Source: Manihot esculenta (lineage: Eukaryota; Streptophyta; Magnoliopsida; Malpighiales; Euphorbiaceae). From it: a DNA stretch of 64,000 nt. The translations under genes and the position numbers were made by a program. The stretch covers positions 10,758,416-10,822,415 of the forward strand of contig NC_035168.2 in assembly GCF_001659605.2 (NCBI RefSeq). Reading direction: 5' to 3'. Under the pieces are notes generated by a model that had not been told where the DNA came from, ran no database searches, and worked only from the letters and a program-made list of their open reading frames with translations. Below are positions 24,438 to 38,200 of this stretch, piece by piece (positions within the stretch are counted from its first letter, which is position 1; each line of letters begins with the position of its first letter).

Positions 24438-24693
24438 CCTATTCTCTGAAAAACAGCTCATAACAAGCAAACATTAGCATCATATGGTTCATGTGGGCAC
24501 ACATGAACCCTCATCACATACATCACATAGCATAACATATCATCAATGCACATGTACAAAATCATGACATTTCACATCATCATGCAAGACAGGACTCAAC
24601 ATCCTATCCTAGTGGACATGACCTTCCTATTGTGCTTGACCTTCTATAACATCTATGAGCCCGACACTCTAGGTCCGACCATATGAACCTAGG
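24438..24693 (-). other. Untranslated leader between primer site and gag
   Basis: Non-coding DNA between the primer site and the gag start, with several upstream ATGs on the minus strand. It ends in an acceptor-like TTTTTCAG (AG at 24446-24447), and this leader would be removed if the predicted intron 24446-26288 is spliced. Confidence 0.7.
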
Positions 24694-24705
24694 GCTCTGA
24701 TACCA
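24694..24705 (-). promoter_or_regulatory. Primer-binding site, initiator tRNA-Met
   Basis: Reads TGGTATCAGAGC on the minus strand, three bases inside the 5' LTR. This is complementary to the 3' end of plant initiator tRNA-Met. Confidence 0.95.
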
Positions 24706-25332
24706 CTCTGTAACGCCCCGGAAATCCGGACCGCTACCGGCGCTAGGATCCGGGTCGACTTAAGGCCGCCGGGACCCGTAGCAAGCCTGACATATAACCT
24801 GTAAACCTATATAATCCCATACATGATCAACAACATGCATAAAAATTAAAACTTTTCTTCATACATACTGTCATCAACTAACTCAACCTGTGCATACTCT
24901 GAACATGTACATAACATAGTCCCTCTGTGGGATCTCATCAAGCCTTACAGGCAAAACAACCTGTGTTGAGTTAGTTTACATAAACATCATAACATAAGAT
25001 CATGTATATACAAAAGGGATTAACAATACATTATGGTCAAGCACAACTCTATCCTCAATAACCTCATTACATAACATCCTGAATATTTTACATTTCATCA
25101 TAATACAATTGTCATGTCCACACACTAACTATTACATACATATGACTTTTTCTCGTCTTGCCTTCTTTATCTATCCCGTACCTGCAAACCTGGGGGTTAG
25201 GGGAGAGGGGTGAGCTAGATGCCCAGTGAGTAGAACTGTAAAAAGAATCTTTAAAACATGCTATTATGGAATGCGTCACTGCACAAATAAATCACAACAC
25301 GGATGGACTGATTCAAAAATCCCTCAACTCCA

Positions 25333-25490
25333 TGCCCGGCCCTATTATGGGCACCACAGGACTTCGTATTGCCCGGCCCTATTATGGGCACCACAGGACT
25401 TCGTACTCGGAGTTATTGCCCGGCCCTATTATGGGCACCACAGGACTTCGTATTGCCCGGCCCTATTATGGGCACCACAGGACTTCGTAT
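25333..25490. repeat. 37-bp minisatellite in the 5' LTR
   Basis: Same four units and spacer as at 17816-17973, exactly one LTR offset (7517 bp) away. Confidence 0.93.
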
Positions 25491-26520
25491 ATAGAAGGCT
25501 AATGAATCATCCTAATGTCCATCCACTATCATCTATCACAATAATACAATGCGGCATAGTCGTGAATTCTAATGCAAACAACCTATAATATGATCATGAT
25601 GCATGAAGCATGATAAAAGTATTTCATTTCTCAATTTAAAAAGGTTAAGCTTAGTTCCACTCACCTCTGGCTGACTCTGACAAACTCTGTAGCAGCTGGC
25701 TCACTGCTGGGGTCCTTGGTTCCTCGGGTCCGAACCTACACAGGTGGACTCCAATGAGGGACCAACATACATAAACATGACTCTAATACATTCCCCAAAA
25801 ACCCCCTAAAACATCCTGAAAATATCACATAGAGATATGCATGAAGTGGCTGAACATGGCACTTTCGGCGGCACCTTCGGCGGCCGAAAGTCCCAGACAG
25901 AGACGAAAGTCTCTTTTCGGGGGCAACTTCGGCAGCCGAATGCTGCCTCCACAAAGGGGGTTCGGCGGCCGAAACTCCCTTCGGCGGCCGAACCTGGTTT
26001 CTGCCAGAAGGGCAGAAACTTGGTTCAACCGAACCTCTTGCCTCCCAAAACCCCCAATCATGCATAATCTCGTTGTACAACATGCATACCACACATACAT
26101 TACACCTAGGGGTCTCAAACTATCATATACCCCAACTACAACACTTCAAACACACAAAAATCAACATACATTGCTCAAATCATCAAAATAACCCATAAAC
26201 TCAACATATAACCTAACATGCATTTCTACCCTTAGATCTAGCATAAAACTTACTTAAAACGCATGAGGAGCTTAAGATCGGCCCTTACCTCTTGAAGATC
26301 GAGAGGGAGACGACCTAAACTTGGAGATCCACGAAAGTGAGCTCCTGAGTTCCCAAAGCTCCAAAACTTGGTTTAAAAGCTCAAAACCTTCAATGCAAGC
26401 TTAAAACTCAAGAAAAATGGTAGAGATTTGGAGGAAGAGCACAAGAGTTGCAAAGGGAAGGTCGGAAGCTTGCTGTGGCCGAAAATGGGAGAAAGCTCGC
26501 CCATTTCGGCTAAGTGCCCC

Positions 26521-26527
26521 ATTTATA
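26521..26527 (-). promoter_or_regulatory. TATA box of the 5' LTR
   Basis: TATAAAT on the minus strand. It lies between the upstream palindrome cluster (about 26540-26710) and the transcribed one (about 25860-26000), at the position conserved in every chromovirus LTR of the window. Confidence 0.65.
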
Positions 26528-26886
26528 GGTGGCTGGCCAGGCCACGTTCGGGGGCCGAATGTGCCTCCGCATCCATGCAATGTTCGGCGGCCGAACTTGA
26601 CTTTCGGCGGCCGAACCTGTACTTCCCTAACTCATGCTTTCGGGGGCCTAACGTGCCTCCAAAACGCATGCATGTTCGGCGGCCGAACTTGACTTTCGGC
26701 GGCCGAACCTGGGTTTTCCTCCAATGCTATTTTCATGCAAAAACTCATTTAGTTTCATACTTTAAAACCATTAAAAACATGAAAACATTTTATGAAAGCA
26801 TGGTTCTACCCTTCTAGAGGTCTCCGACATCCGAGATTCCACCGGACGGTAGGAATTCCGATACCGGAGTCTAGCCGGGTATTACA

Positions 26887-27540
26887 ACCCCTATTAACCT
26901 AGTTATAGAAGACTTCTCACCTGTATGGCCCACATAAAGCTTTAGTGTACCACTATTCTCAATCTCTTTAGCAATATCCAATAAAATATTATCATTCCAT
27001 ATAAGTACAAAGTCATTTTCTGCATGTCCACTTGGCTTATTCCAAAACATTACCATTGTCCAAATCCCTTATATAATTAAGCAAACAGAATCATGATAAA
27101 TAATCAATCCCCATTCTTTCAATTGTTGTCTTTTCATCCAAATATAATTGGTATGGGTTATGAGTAAATACACCACCATAATACCATCTAATTGTAATTA
27201 CCATTTTGAAAAATAGTAAACAAAACCCTAATTTACTAAAGTTGCAGAGACCACAATAAAAAGTATAAGCAATAAATAATAAAAAATTACATAAAGATTT
27301 TCAAATTAAAGAACCCCAAATCTTCTACTTAATAACAAAAAAACCTATATTCTTTTTTTTTTTCAAATATAGAACATAAACTACAATACCAATACAATTT
27401 AAACATGCAGAAAAATACATTTATAGAAAGTCAACAATAAACTCACATTTTTTGTGGTTTTTTTATATCAATGGTAGAAGGTATCCCCTCCAAACTTGAC
27501 AAAGTTGGTGTTTACAAAATGATCAATGATTTGCTTGATA
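26887..27540 (-). pseudogene. MULE-like ORF remnant, N-terminal part
   Basis: The minus strand has an N-terminal piece near 27470-27530 (VNTNFVKFGG), then an open stretch from 27056 reading MVMFWNKPSG and LLDIAKEIENSGTLKLYVGH. This order resembles the PB1-like N-terminal region of plant Mutator-like transposase ORFs. It continues across the retroelement into 17191. Stops and missing intervening sequence make it non-functional. The family call is tentative. Confidence 0.42.
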
Positions 27541-28456
27541 CTAAAACTTCACTCTTTCACAGAATAATCGGTATTGTTGGTAGTTTATTCTCGATGTTTC
27601 TTGAAGAAAATCTTCAAATTTTTCAATATTTGTTTTAGTTTTGGATAATCAACAATGGCGTAAGTCTTCAATGCCCCGAAGAAAAAAAATGATAACTTAT
27701 AGCTGATAGATTAGACTAAGTTACAAGTCCATTTGACAAAATATAACACCTCATTGCATGTGATACTCTTATTATCCTGGGTAATTTTCTATTTAAATAT
27801 TAAGATTTTAATAAGTTCAAGTGCCTAATAGGTCATGAACTATGGACAAATTATTAATCATTCAAGAGTGTAAAGATGTATTCACCATGTTTTTATATAT
27901 GTATGTTGAGATGGAAATAGAGTTTTCTAAGTATATATATACTTTACCTCATGTTTAGAATGAATGATTTTGAGAGAATTTAATTCTTTTCTAACAAATT
28001 TTAAAAAAATTATTTTTCTTTAACTTATAAAATTTTAATTTTTAAATAAAATAAATTACAAGTAATTTTATAAAAATTAATTTAAATTATTTTCTTATAA
28101 AATTAATCATGTCAAATAAAGGATATTTAGGCTTTGATAAATATTTGAGATTTTTGTAGAATTGAATTATTTTTAGGTTATGGACATACACCTAATTATG
28201 AATATTTTCATAACAATTTAATAATATTAAAATAATCTATTATTTAAAAATTTAAATAAAATAATTTTAATTAATTATGTCAAAATCTAATAAAAACAAG
28301 AGTAAAAAATTTAAATAAAATAATTAAAAATTATAAATAAAATTTAATTATTAATAGGTACAATTAAAAAGTTAAATAAATTTAAAAATAAAATTAATTT
28401 TACCATTTATAACACATGCATTTCTCTAGTATTAACGAAGGGAGGAATTTCAAGAG
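27541..28456. other. AT-rich intergenic DNA
   Basis: Long runs of A and T, no supported gene or repeat boundary. Confidence 0.55.
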
Positions 28457-28875
28457 AGGGGTGAGTAATTCATTAATTTAATTTAAAATTAAATTAAATC
28501 GAATAGATTGAAAATTAAAATTGTAGTATTTATAAAATTAAATCGAATTAATTTTAATTAAAAATTAAATTCAATCAATTTAAATTTTTAATAAATCTTT
28601 TATTTTTCACACTTTATTTTTATTATTTTAAAATTTAATTAAAATATTTTAATTTTAATATGATTTAATTTATGTATTATAAAAAATAATATATTATTAT
28701 TACTAATTTGTTGGCTTTAATTTTTTAATTTTTTTATTAAAATTAAATCAAATTAAAATAATAAAAAAATTTTAAAATTAAAAATAAAATAAAATTAAAA
28801 TAAATAAAAAATTAAATAAAAATTTTAAATTAATTCAAATTTATCAATTTTTTTAATTTCAACTTGCTCACCCCT
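28457..28875 (+). mobile_element. MITE-like element, copy 1
   Basis: Starts AGGGGTGAGTAA and ends TTGCTCACCCCT, near-perfect inverted termini. The interior is AT-rich and shares long blocks with the reverse complement of 42021-42461, for example AATTAAAATATTTTAATTTT and AATATATTATTATTACTAAT. It has no coding capacity. The termini recall non-autonomous hAT elements, but I do not see a matching 8-bp target duplication. It ends about 340 bp upstream of the GABA-T start codon. Confidence 0.62.
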
Positions 28876-29214
28876 GCTTTAGAAGGATATTAAAAGCTTA
28901 TGAACTTTTTTGGAGAATATTAAAAAATTAATGAAAGATTCCTAAAACGCATTACCAGGACGAGTTTAAAAGGAAATAAACACAAATGTTAACGGGGGGA
29001 GAATAGTTTCAGGAAACAGTCTCTGACAGGTAGGCCCAGTTTGCTAATTTTCAAAGGAAATTGGAATTAAGACGCATTAACTGCGTCCTTGTTATCCCAA
29101 TAAAAGCCAAACCAGGAAACGTCTAAATCGCTCACTCTTTACAACCGCATCACTCTTCCTTTCTTCTTGCATCTTTTCTTGGATGTTTTTGATTCATTCT
29201 CAATAGCTGTAAAG
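28876..29214 (+). promoter_or_regulatory. Promoter and 5' UTR region of the GABA-T gene
   Basis: Sequence between the MITE and the start codon. A weak TATA-like CAATAAAAGCC lies near 29098-29108, followed by a pyrimidine-rich leader (about 29130-29200). No other element can be supported. Confidence 0.45.
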
Positions 29215-32200
29215 ATGGTCATGAACAATTTCCTTCGATCTGCTCTCAAAACCCAGGTATCTCCAATTCTTCAATTCTAGTTTCTCCAGTTCTTGTGGAT
29301 TTTATCGTTTTTTTTTTTATTTTTTTATTTTTATGAAAGTTTGGTTTTCCCACTTTTGTGGATCATATCTTCAGCATCCTTGATTTGCTATAAATGATAA
29401 GCTTTTCCTATTTGGTTAACTTCCCTTGTGATGAGTTTGTAGCCTTTCCTGGTTGGTAAATGCCGCCAAAGAATTTAAATTGAAATACCCTTTTTGAGAC
29501 AGAAACAATTGGTTCTCGTTTGTGGTTCTTCTTTTTTTGTTTTTTCTTTCTTTCTCCAGACAACAAATAGATTCACGTTGGCAGTTTGATTTTTGCTTTT
29601 TTCCAATTCAATTAATTTAGTATAACATGTTTAATCTTGATTTCTGTTTTGTTGGTAATAAGATGCTAGGGGAAAGGTGGGGGAGCTAAATTATATACTT
29701 CTGTTTTATGAATCAGCACTTTCTTCGTTGTTATAAAGCTCATTCAATTTTTCCAAGTATTTGTCATATACAAGTATTTATGGAGAATTTTTAATTTGGT
29801 AACGGACTTTTACTGGCTATATTAGCCAAGTGTATACTGAGAAAGTAAGGATAAAGACTTCCAATTATTAATAGAAGGAAGTCTTATGATTCTAGACGTT
29901 TTTTATTTTTTATTTTCTTGTCCCCCAGAGGAGGAAGAGCTAGTTATCCAGGTGTTTACAGAGCATTACTTTTGACAAAAATTTTTGTATCTACAGTTTG
30001 TTTCTATAATGGGAATGAGAAAATCCAATGATTGTTAGTTAAGCCAAGTTGAATGGCCATAATCAATGTTGAGACTTGCATTTTTTTTTCCTTTCAATGC
30101 TTGAAGGGATTATCTTACATTCATTTGCTTTCTTGAGTAAAATTTTCTTAGTTATTTATATTATTTCTGTAATATTTTATGTATTTCATCTAACACCACT
30201 TCATTGATACATTACAAATAAAATCAATAGAAAAAAAGAAGGAAAGACAACATAAAAAATCAATGAAACAACAACTAAAGTTCTCGAAAATATTGAAGCT
30301 TGGAAGACATGATATAAATACGTTAATATTTGTGCTGAAGAAAGTAATAAAATTCAGAAGTAAAATAGTATTAGTTGGAATGACTCCATTTGAAGATTAT
30401 AGAGCTGGAACTACTATAAATGGTTACGGGGTATTGAATTGAGTTGTTCAATATTTCAGGCTTATCATATACACTGAGTTTTTCTATTTAATCAGAAAGC
30501 AGTTGTTACTGTCAATATATTTTAATGCATCCTTTACTTTGGTTTCAGTTCAGTTCATACACCAAGTGTCTTACTGCTTCTGGAAGTTCACCGAAACATT
30601 TAATTCAGGCTCCTTTCTCTAAATTTTACAGTACAGAGACATCTTTGCAAAAGGAAGATTCAACCACTGATTCCCATGGTGGAGGGTAAGTTTTATTTCT
30701 ATTTTTATGCTTCATACTTGAAAGTTGTTTCCCATGTATCTACATAATAAGGATTTAGAGGCATTCGAAATTTATGCATTTTGCATTTGCTTTTATATTT
30801 GTGCATGAATTTCAATCTAGCACTTGGATGATAGCTAATACTTTTGATTGTTGCAGTTTTAAGGGGCATGATATGCTGGCACCTTTCACTGCTGGGTGGC
30901 AAAGTACTGACCTGCACCCTTTAGTCATAGAGAAGTCTGAAGTATGCTTTGATTTTTTTTTTTTAAATGCATTTCCTTAATCGTCTACAGTTCTTTCTCA
31001 TCTTAGTTATATAATTAAAGAGAAGGTTGATCAATCTTATAGGGTAGCTATGTTTATGACATTAATGGGAAGAAGTATCTCGATTCTCTTGCTGGTCTTT
31101 GGTGCACTGCCTTGGGTAATTATAATACTTTCTTACTTTTTATATTTCTTCCACACCACCCTTTATTGTCATTTTTATATTTATCTTGAATTTGTTTTGT
31201 TTGTTGCACTTGTAAGTTTCTTGTACAAATATCACTTCACATTTGATGTCTTGTATCTACTTGATTTGTCAAAAATTGTCTAATTGAACAACCAAAAATC
31301 TGTTTGCTGAAGTACTTGCAGGAGTGTCGTGTGGTATCAAGTTATCTACTTTGCCTGCATTCTATCTAAATTTATACTGATAAATAGTTGGAAAAAATTA
31401 TGTATCTTTAATGAGCATGTCTGCTTTTATTGTTTATGATATGTTTGCTTTTACATTATGTGTTTGCTAAGCATGAATAAATAATTATGCTTCAATGCTT
31501 AACTAAATTGTTTAAACAATAAATGCATGCATATAATGACATGGAGGAAAATTTTTGATAAAAAAAGGGTGTGCAGGATTGCATGAGATTGAAAAATCAC
31601 CAGCATTGCTGTACTCTTCATTGATTTTGCACATAATACAATTGCCATAATTATGTCTCATGTTAAAATTTAATTTCTTCTACAATTTAATTCTGCTTCT
31701 CATTGATGGTAGTGTTTCAAAATTTTCATTTATAAATCAATTGTAAATATTTCAACTTAAATAATATATATATTTTTAAAAAGAACTGATTAATATAAAT
31801 CTGATAATGTGCAATGAGATAAAAGAATGTATAAATAAATTAATATTAAATATTACTTACCATCAAATTCAGCTTCTCTATTGAAATTACCTTTTTTGTT
31901 TATTTAGAAAATGTCTTCAACTTTCTGTGCTACATTCATGGTTGGTTTTCAAAATTTTAATTTGAAACCAATAGAAAATATTTCAAGTTAAATAATATTT
32001 TCTAAAAGTAGAACAGATTAATATAAATCTGAATTTGATATGAGATAAAAGAATATATAAAGAAATGAAGACTAAATATGACTTGATAAGTATTAATTTT
32101 CTTTAAAATTTCAAGTGAATAAGTGATTGAATACTTGCTAGTTGCTTGATTTCCTACTTCTAAAATTCTGCATGGCTGAATAAAAAATTCATTAACATTA

Positions 32201-35200
32201 TTTGGTTAACTTGCTCAAGAATACTGTTTATTTATTCTTTTTTAAAAAAGAGATGTTCTATTATATAAGGAATTATCAAAAATTATCTATTGCTTTAGAT
32301 TGTAAAAAGCTCTGGTGTTTAAACAAGAGAAAAAGGAAAAAGATTAAAAATTCTGCCTTTTGCAGAATCAAAAGTAAATTAGCTTTTGTTTTACCTTTTC
32401 TCTAGTATCATATGTCATTGCCTATAGCTTGATCTGGACCCGACTCCATAATGTCGTGCTTATTACTGCCACCACTGCACACAAATACAGAGCAAAATAA
32501 AAGACATGCTGAAAATGAAAATTTAGTGCAGTGGATTTCTTTTCCTCCTACAAATAGTCACAAATTGCAAAGACACAATGGGATGATAGTCCGAGAGACT
32601 TTCTTTTCTAAATAACAATTAAACTTTGCAATTTTGCAATTAAATTTTGACAGATTGGATGCAACTGCTAATTTAACTTTGGCTATTTGTAGGAGGAAAT
32701 GAGCCAAGGCTTGTGGCTGCTGCAACGACACAATTGAATAAATTGCCATTTTATCACTCCTTTTGGAATCGTACTACAAAACCATCTTTGGTACTCAAAT
32801 TCCTTTCACTTTCCATGTTGAAACAAGTCCAGGAAATTTTTAGTTTTTTGATGTCATCTGCATTTGCTTCATGAAATTTTTTGATTAACAATTGAATTGC
32901 ATGATAAAATAAACATTTTATTTAATTTTCAATGTTTATACTGGACACTTCTGCTGTATTACTCATATAAAAGATTTTATACGGTTACTTTTGAAAGCAT
33001 TATTAAATGACTTTTAAATAATATTTGACAGGATCTTGCAAAGGAACTTCTAGAAACTTTTACAACAACAAAAATGGCAAAAGCCTTCTTTACAAATAGT
33101 GGATCAGAAGCAAATGACACTCAGGTTTAGTTGTGAAATTTTTTCCATTATTGTTTTAATCATTGTTGTCATTGGTAATGTTGTTATTAACTCCACTATT
33201 AGTAACTCCCTTGAGCAATATTGACAATAATGCATTTGATGTTCACGAACCTAGATCTTGAGCCCTCATCTGTGTTCGTACGGTAGTTGGTTTGAATGTA
33301 TTAAAGTCAGGTCAGCCTTGAGAATGAGCTAATGATCTATGGAAATAGACAATCCAGTTATTCAAGGTTACACAAGCCACTAACAATGCAACAAGCAACA
33401 TATATTCATAAATCTCATAATAGTCCTAAGAGTTAAGAAATGAATATGAATCTATGGGGTGAATCTTAAATGTATTTGAATCTTACGAATCGATTCGATT
33501 CTACTTAGTGATCCAAATCTATAGGGTAAATTGCAAATGTATATGAATTGTGACCAACTAAGAAAAAATTGATAGGGAAATTAGGTGAATCAATATGAAT
33601 TGGCCAAATTTTCACCCGATTCAATTAATTATTTATAGAGTTTGTTGGATCTTATTTTTTCAAAATTTAAGATCTTGTTCGTTTTGGCTATAAAAAGTAT
33701 ATATAAAACCTTTTCTCAACTATTTTTCGTTCATCAACCATTCTTTTCACTCTCTCTCTTTTTTCCTTTTTAGTTAATTTATTTAACTAATTAAATTGTC
33801 AAGTTATGATAATTTATATTAATAATATTCTAATATGCTATTTTTTTTACTATTTAATTATTTGATCAAATTTAAATGAGAGTTTCAGTTTGTATATAAT
33901 GATAAACTATTGTCTACAATTCCAATTCATAATTTATAACATAAAAGTATGTAACATGATAACTACATATTATTCTATTATAAAGATTATTTCTAATTAG
34001 ATTATTGATAATTCTATATTTATCAAAATATATCATTATGATATATTTTTTCTTATTTTTAAAACATATATTATTTTTAATTGATTTTGGAATTTTTAGC
34101 GAATCTTACAGTTCAATTCTCGATTCATGAAAAAAAGAATTTGATTCTCAATTCCGATCTCAATTTGACAATAAAAATTAAATTTTAGTTGGTTGTCCAA
34201 GTATGCATGTTTTGTATTGCTTTATTTTGATGTTTATTAATCAATTAAAACTATTGATTTTGATGATGTTATTCCTTATGTAATTTTATATATTTTGCTT
34301 GTCTAATAATAACATATCTTTTTTGTTTCTTTTAAATAATTTTTTTTTTACCTACTTAATTTTTAGGTGAAGTTAGTTTGGTACTACAACAATGCTCTTG
34401 GAAGGCCAGATAAGAAAAAGTTTATAGCTCGTGAAAAATCGTATGCTTATCTACATAATAAAAGATCCTATTCTCTTATTGCCAAAACTCCCAATTATCA
34501 TTCATACAATCTTTAAATATTGACAGGTACCATGGTTCAACTTTGATATCTGCCAGTCTTTCTGGGTGAGATAACTTATCAGCCCTTTTTTTTTAAATGA
34601 GAATCTAAGTGCATAACTTATAAAAACCTTGATTTGATTACTCATTAATTTAAATCACAGCCTTCCAGCATTGCATCAAAAATTTGATCTCCCAGCTCCA
34701 TTTGTATTGCACACTGATTGCCCTCATTACTGGCGCTATCATCTTCCAGGTTGCTATAATATGTTGTACTTCTGTGATGCTCACTGAAATGAGTTATATC
34801 TACTGATCGTCTGGTTAATCATGTTTCAGGTGAGACCGAGGAGGAATTCTCAACCAGATTAGCCAACAATTTGGAGAGTCTTATTCTAAAAGAAGGACCT
34901 GAGACAGTAATATAATTTACTATTGAGCATCTTGCAAAGAAATTCATTTTGGAATTAGAAAGCCTGGTGTGTGTTGCTCACCCATTGTAGATATTCATTT
35001 CAGATTGCTGCATTTATTGCTGAGCCTGTCATGGGGGCAGGAGGAGTGATACCTCCCCCAGCAACTTATTTTGAAAAGGTCAGGTGCAATTTTTATTCAT
35101 GACTTGCTTTAGATAGATATTCCTACTTTGACGATTGTAATATAAGAATTACTATATTTTAAATGTTTGGCCAAGTGTTGTTGGAATGCTTGTTTGGGCT

Positions 35201-38200
35201 TGAGATGGGTCTTATGGAATATGGATAGGAAAAGACCTTCTTTGATGTTTCCATTATGAAAAGTTATTGCTTGAGGTCTTTTGAAATTCTGCTTCAGTAA
35301 GTAGGCTTGCGGGAACATCTTTTAGATGGTAAGCTGCCTACATTGATGCATACATTATGAAACATGCTTACCTATCTGGTGGTCTTCTTATACATCTTTC
35401 AAGTCCTCGGGCAACTTGAGTCTTATTTGAGTTCTTCCTCCCTCCTTTTTTGTTCCTGCTCCATGGTCATTCACTTACTCATCTACAGCTATTTTATCAT
35501 TTTTATTTGTTGCAGGTGCAAGCAGTTGTAAAAAAATATGATATTCTATTTATTGCGGATGAGGTATCTATTAATCTACTCCTATTTGTGCTACTATGTT
35601 GTTCATGCTTTTCTAGTACTTGGTAACAAAACCTTGCTTGCTTTATCTCTGTTTATTTAGGTAATATGTGCATTTGGAAGGCTTGGAACAATGTTTGGGT
35701 GTGATAAGTACAATATTAAACCAGACCTTGTGTCTGTAGCAAAGGTAAAGTTGGATAAACTTTATTTACATTGTGTTCAATCACAAGTAGTTCATCTTTT
35801 TGTTTTTCTGGCTTTGGGTTTCTAGGCACTTTCTTCTGCATATATGCCAATTGGAGCTGTTATGGTGAGCCCAGAAGTTTCAGATGTTATACACTCTCAG
35901 AGCAACAAACTTGGTATGTTGATGATGTTTGTCAAGAAGTGACTCTAATCATTACTACAGTAGAATTCTCAACCTAATATATCCCACTACCAGGTAGTTT
36001 TTCTCATGGATTCACTTATTCTGGCCACCCTGTATCATGTGCTGTTGCTGTTGAAGCACTCAAGATATACAGGTACATCCCTTTCTGCATTTATCTAGGA
36101 AAATTGAAAATGAACTTAAACTCTATTGATGCCAAGCACTGCAACCACATATAAATATGCACACATACTCAATGGAACAATATGTTCCATAGGGACCATA
36201 AGGACCAACCAAGCAGGAAGGTTCTTTAAAAATCTCAAGAAAGAAACCTTGAAAGCATTGGGATTATTAATAAATTATGTGGATGAGATCATTCAGTGAT
36301 TCATGATACAGAAATGTTATCTTTCATGTTCAAATTGATAATCTACATCACATTGTTATGAGTAAGGAATAAAGAAGTATTGGATTAGTCTCTGTATTCA
36401 GTTGTAACTGTAGAAAGTAGTTGTGGCACCTAAAATAGTATAAGTAGGAAAGAACTTGTAAAAATAAAGATATCCAAAATCATTAGCAATCAAAGATAAA
36501 CTCTTTCTCTCTACTTCTTATCTTTCCTCTTTTCTAATTCTCTCTATTACTTCTCCCCTTTCTATTTCTTTTCTCAGCCCATTCTACTTCTCTCTCTTTC
36601 TCTCCCTATTTCTTTGAATCAAAGGGAATTGCAAGTCTGCCATGTAACAAATGGCATTAGAGCTAACGATTTGGAGGCCTAAATTCCAGGTTCTTTCCTA
36701 TACTATTTCTCTATTCTTCTTCTTCTTCTCCTCTCTGATCTTCTTCTTGCTTCTTCTTTCTTCCCCTCTTTCCTTTGTTTCTCTTCTTTCTTTCCTGAAT
36801 TTTCTTTCCTTCTTTTACCTGAAATTTCTCCATTTTTTCTTTTCCCTCTTGCCTTCTCTCCTTCTTGACAGATCCTGTTTCTCCTCCTCCTTTCTTTCTT
36901 TCCTTTTTCTTACTTTCTTGAATCAGATTTACTTCTTCCTTTGTTAGTTTTTGGGTATTCCTTTTGTTCTTTTCTTGAAGTTTCACTTTTTTCATTTCAA
37001 GAAACCTGTTTCTTGAAGTTCTTGAAATTTCAATCTATGGTTTCCTTGAGTTCCCATTTTGTTTCCAGAAAATCAGATTACTCTTTCTTGATTTTCTTTG
37101 TTTTCTTGAATTTTTGAATCATAGAAGTGCAATATTTGGCACAAATTTTTCTTGATAGGGTTCAAGAAATTCTAGATAGAAGATTAGAAGAAAAAAAGGA
37201 GCAATTGGAACAAAAATTCAAAAAATTGATTCAGAAAATAGGAAGTTTAGATGAGAAAATGGAAAGATTTGAGCAATTAATTCAAGTGACGGGGGAAAAG
37301 ATTGCAGTCTTGATTAATGAAGATCAAATTTTTGAAAAGCCCAGTGAAGAACAAGATGTCTCATGTGAAACTCCTAAGAAAGTCAAAGTCATTGAAGTGG
37401 AGCAGGAGCTTTTTATTTACATGTCTAATATAAGTGAGATCAATGAGGAAAAGAATGATGAAGATGGTGATGATGGGCAACTAGAGTCTGAAATGATAAT
37501 AATAGTAGTTGACTCTGAAATGTTTGCACAATTCAGTCCCAAGACTGAGTTTTTTGCTACTGAAATTCTTGGAGAAAAGAAAGATAAAGGTGCTATAAAA
37601 GGTGTGGGTGTTGGAAACATGTGGCAGTATTTTTGGAGCCAAGATGGTGAGTACAGCAATTGTCATCCTGGAATTCTTATGGAAGATAAATGGAAAATAG
37701 CAAGAAGAGAAAGGAAGAAGGTTACGACATCAAATTCTATTGTGATCTTGATGGAACAAGCATGGTAAATTTAGAGAAGGAAAAAGGAAGAAAGTTTAAC
37801 ATCTTCAGCTAAGCTTTATGTGTCATTTCAGCTGAAGAAGAAAAAGGAAAAAAAATTCCTTATCAATAAAGAGTCCATAAAATCACCCACAACTTTAGCC
37901 AAATTTTTTGGAACATTCAGCTGAAGAAGAAAAAAGAAAAAATAAATTCCTTATCAATAAAGAGTCCATAAAATCACCCACAACTTTAGCCAAACTTTCT
38001 GGAACATTTCAGCTGAAGAACGTGCTGGAAGTTAATATTTGGGATTCTAAATTGAGGGGATTAACTGACCAACAAAAGCTGCTATGTGGAATTTACATAT
38101 CCTTCTGACCAAGTCTGAGGAAAGAAGCAACAAAAATTTATTTCAATTTTCAGCATTTTCTTCATTTTTTAGGACAAGAATGATTTCAAGGGGTGAAAGA

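Larger units (their letters stand above)
24446..26288 (-). other. Predicted leader intron of the full-length chromovirus
   Basis: A donor-like AAGAG/GTAAG sits inside the 5' LTR (exon end 26289) and an acceptor-like TTTTTCAG just before the gag ATG. Splicing would remove 1843 nt including the primer site. The first exon, from the TATA to the donor, has only one ATG, close to the likely transcription start. The same pair of sites occurs in elements A, B and C. Inferred; no RNA evidence. Confidence 0.5.
17192..26886 (-). mobile_element. Full-length young chromovirus (Tekay/Del-like)
   Basis: A 9695-bp Ty3/gypsy element flanked by ACCCC at 17187-17191 and 26887-26891. It has two 2178-bp LTRs, an initiator tRNA-Met primer site (24694-24705), a polypurine tract (19370-19382) and one continuous gag-pol frame. 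By eye I find about eight substitutions and no indels between the LTRs, roughly 0.4 %. At an assumed 1.3e-8 substitutions per site per year that is about 0.1-0.2 million years. The C-terminal chromodomain and the domain order PR-RT-RH-IN place it among chromoviruses; the Tekay/Del label is inferred from long LTRs and long gag. Confidence 0.95.
24709..26886 (-). repeat. 5' LTR of the full-length chromovirus
   Basis: Same length (2178 bp) and near-identical to the copy at 17192-19369. As the upstream LTR on the minus strand it drives transcription, from TATAAAT at 26521-26527. It keeps the four-unit 37-bp minisatellite at 25333-25490 and both palindrome clusters. Confidence 0.95.

Noticed and set aside
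30554..30685. Alternative acceptor for GABA-T exon 2 at 30554
   Set aside because: It gives an in-frame stop. The acceptor before 30549 keeps the frame.
36651..36995. Phe/Leu/Ser-rich and Lys/Glu-rich frames
   Set aside because: Low-complexity readings of a pyrimidine tract in the leader of the intronic LTR element.
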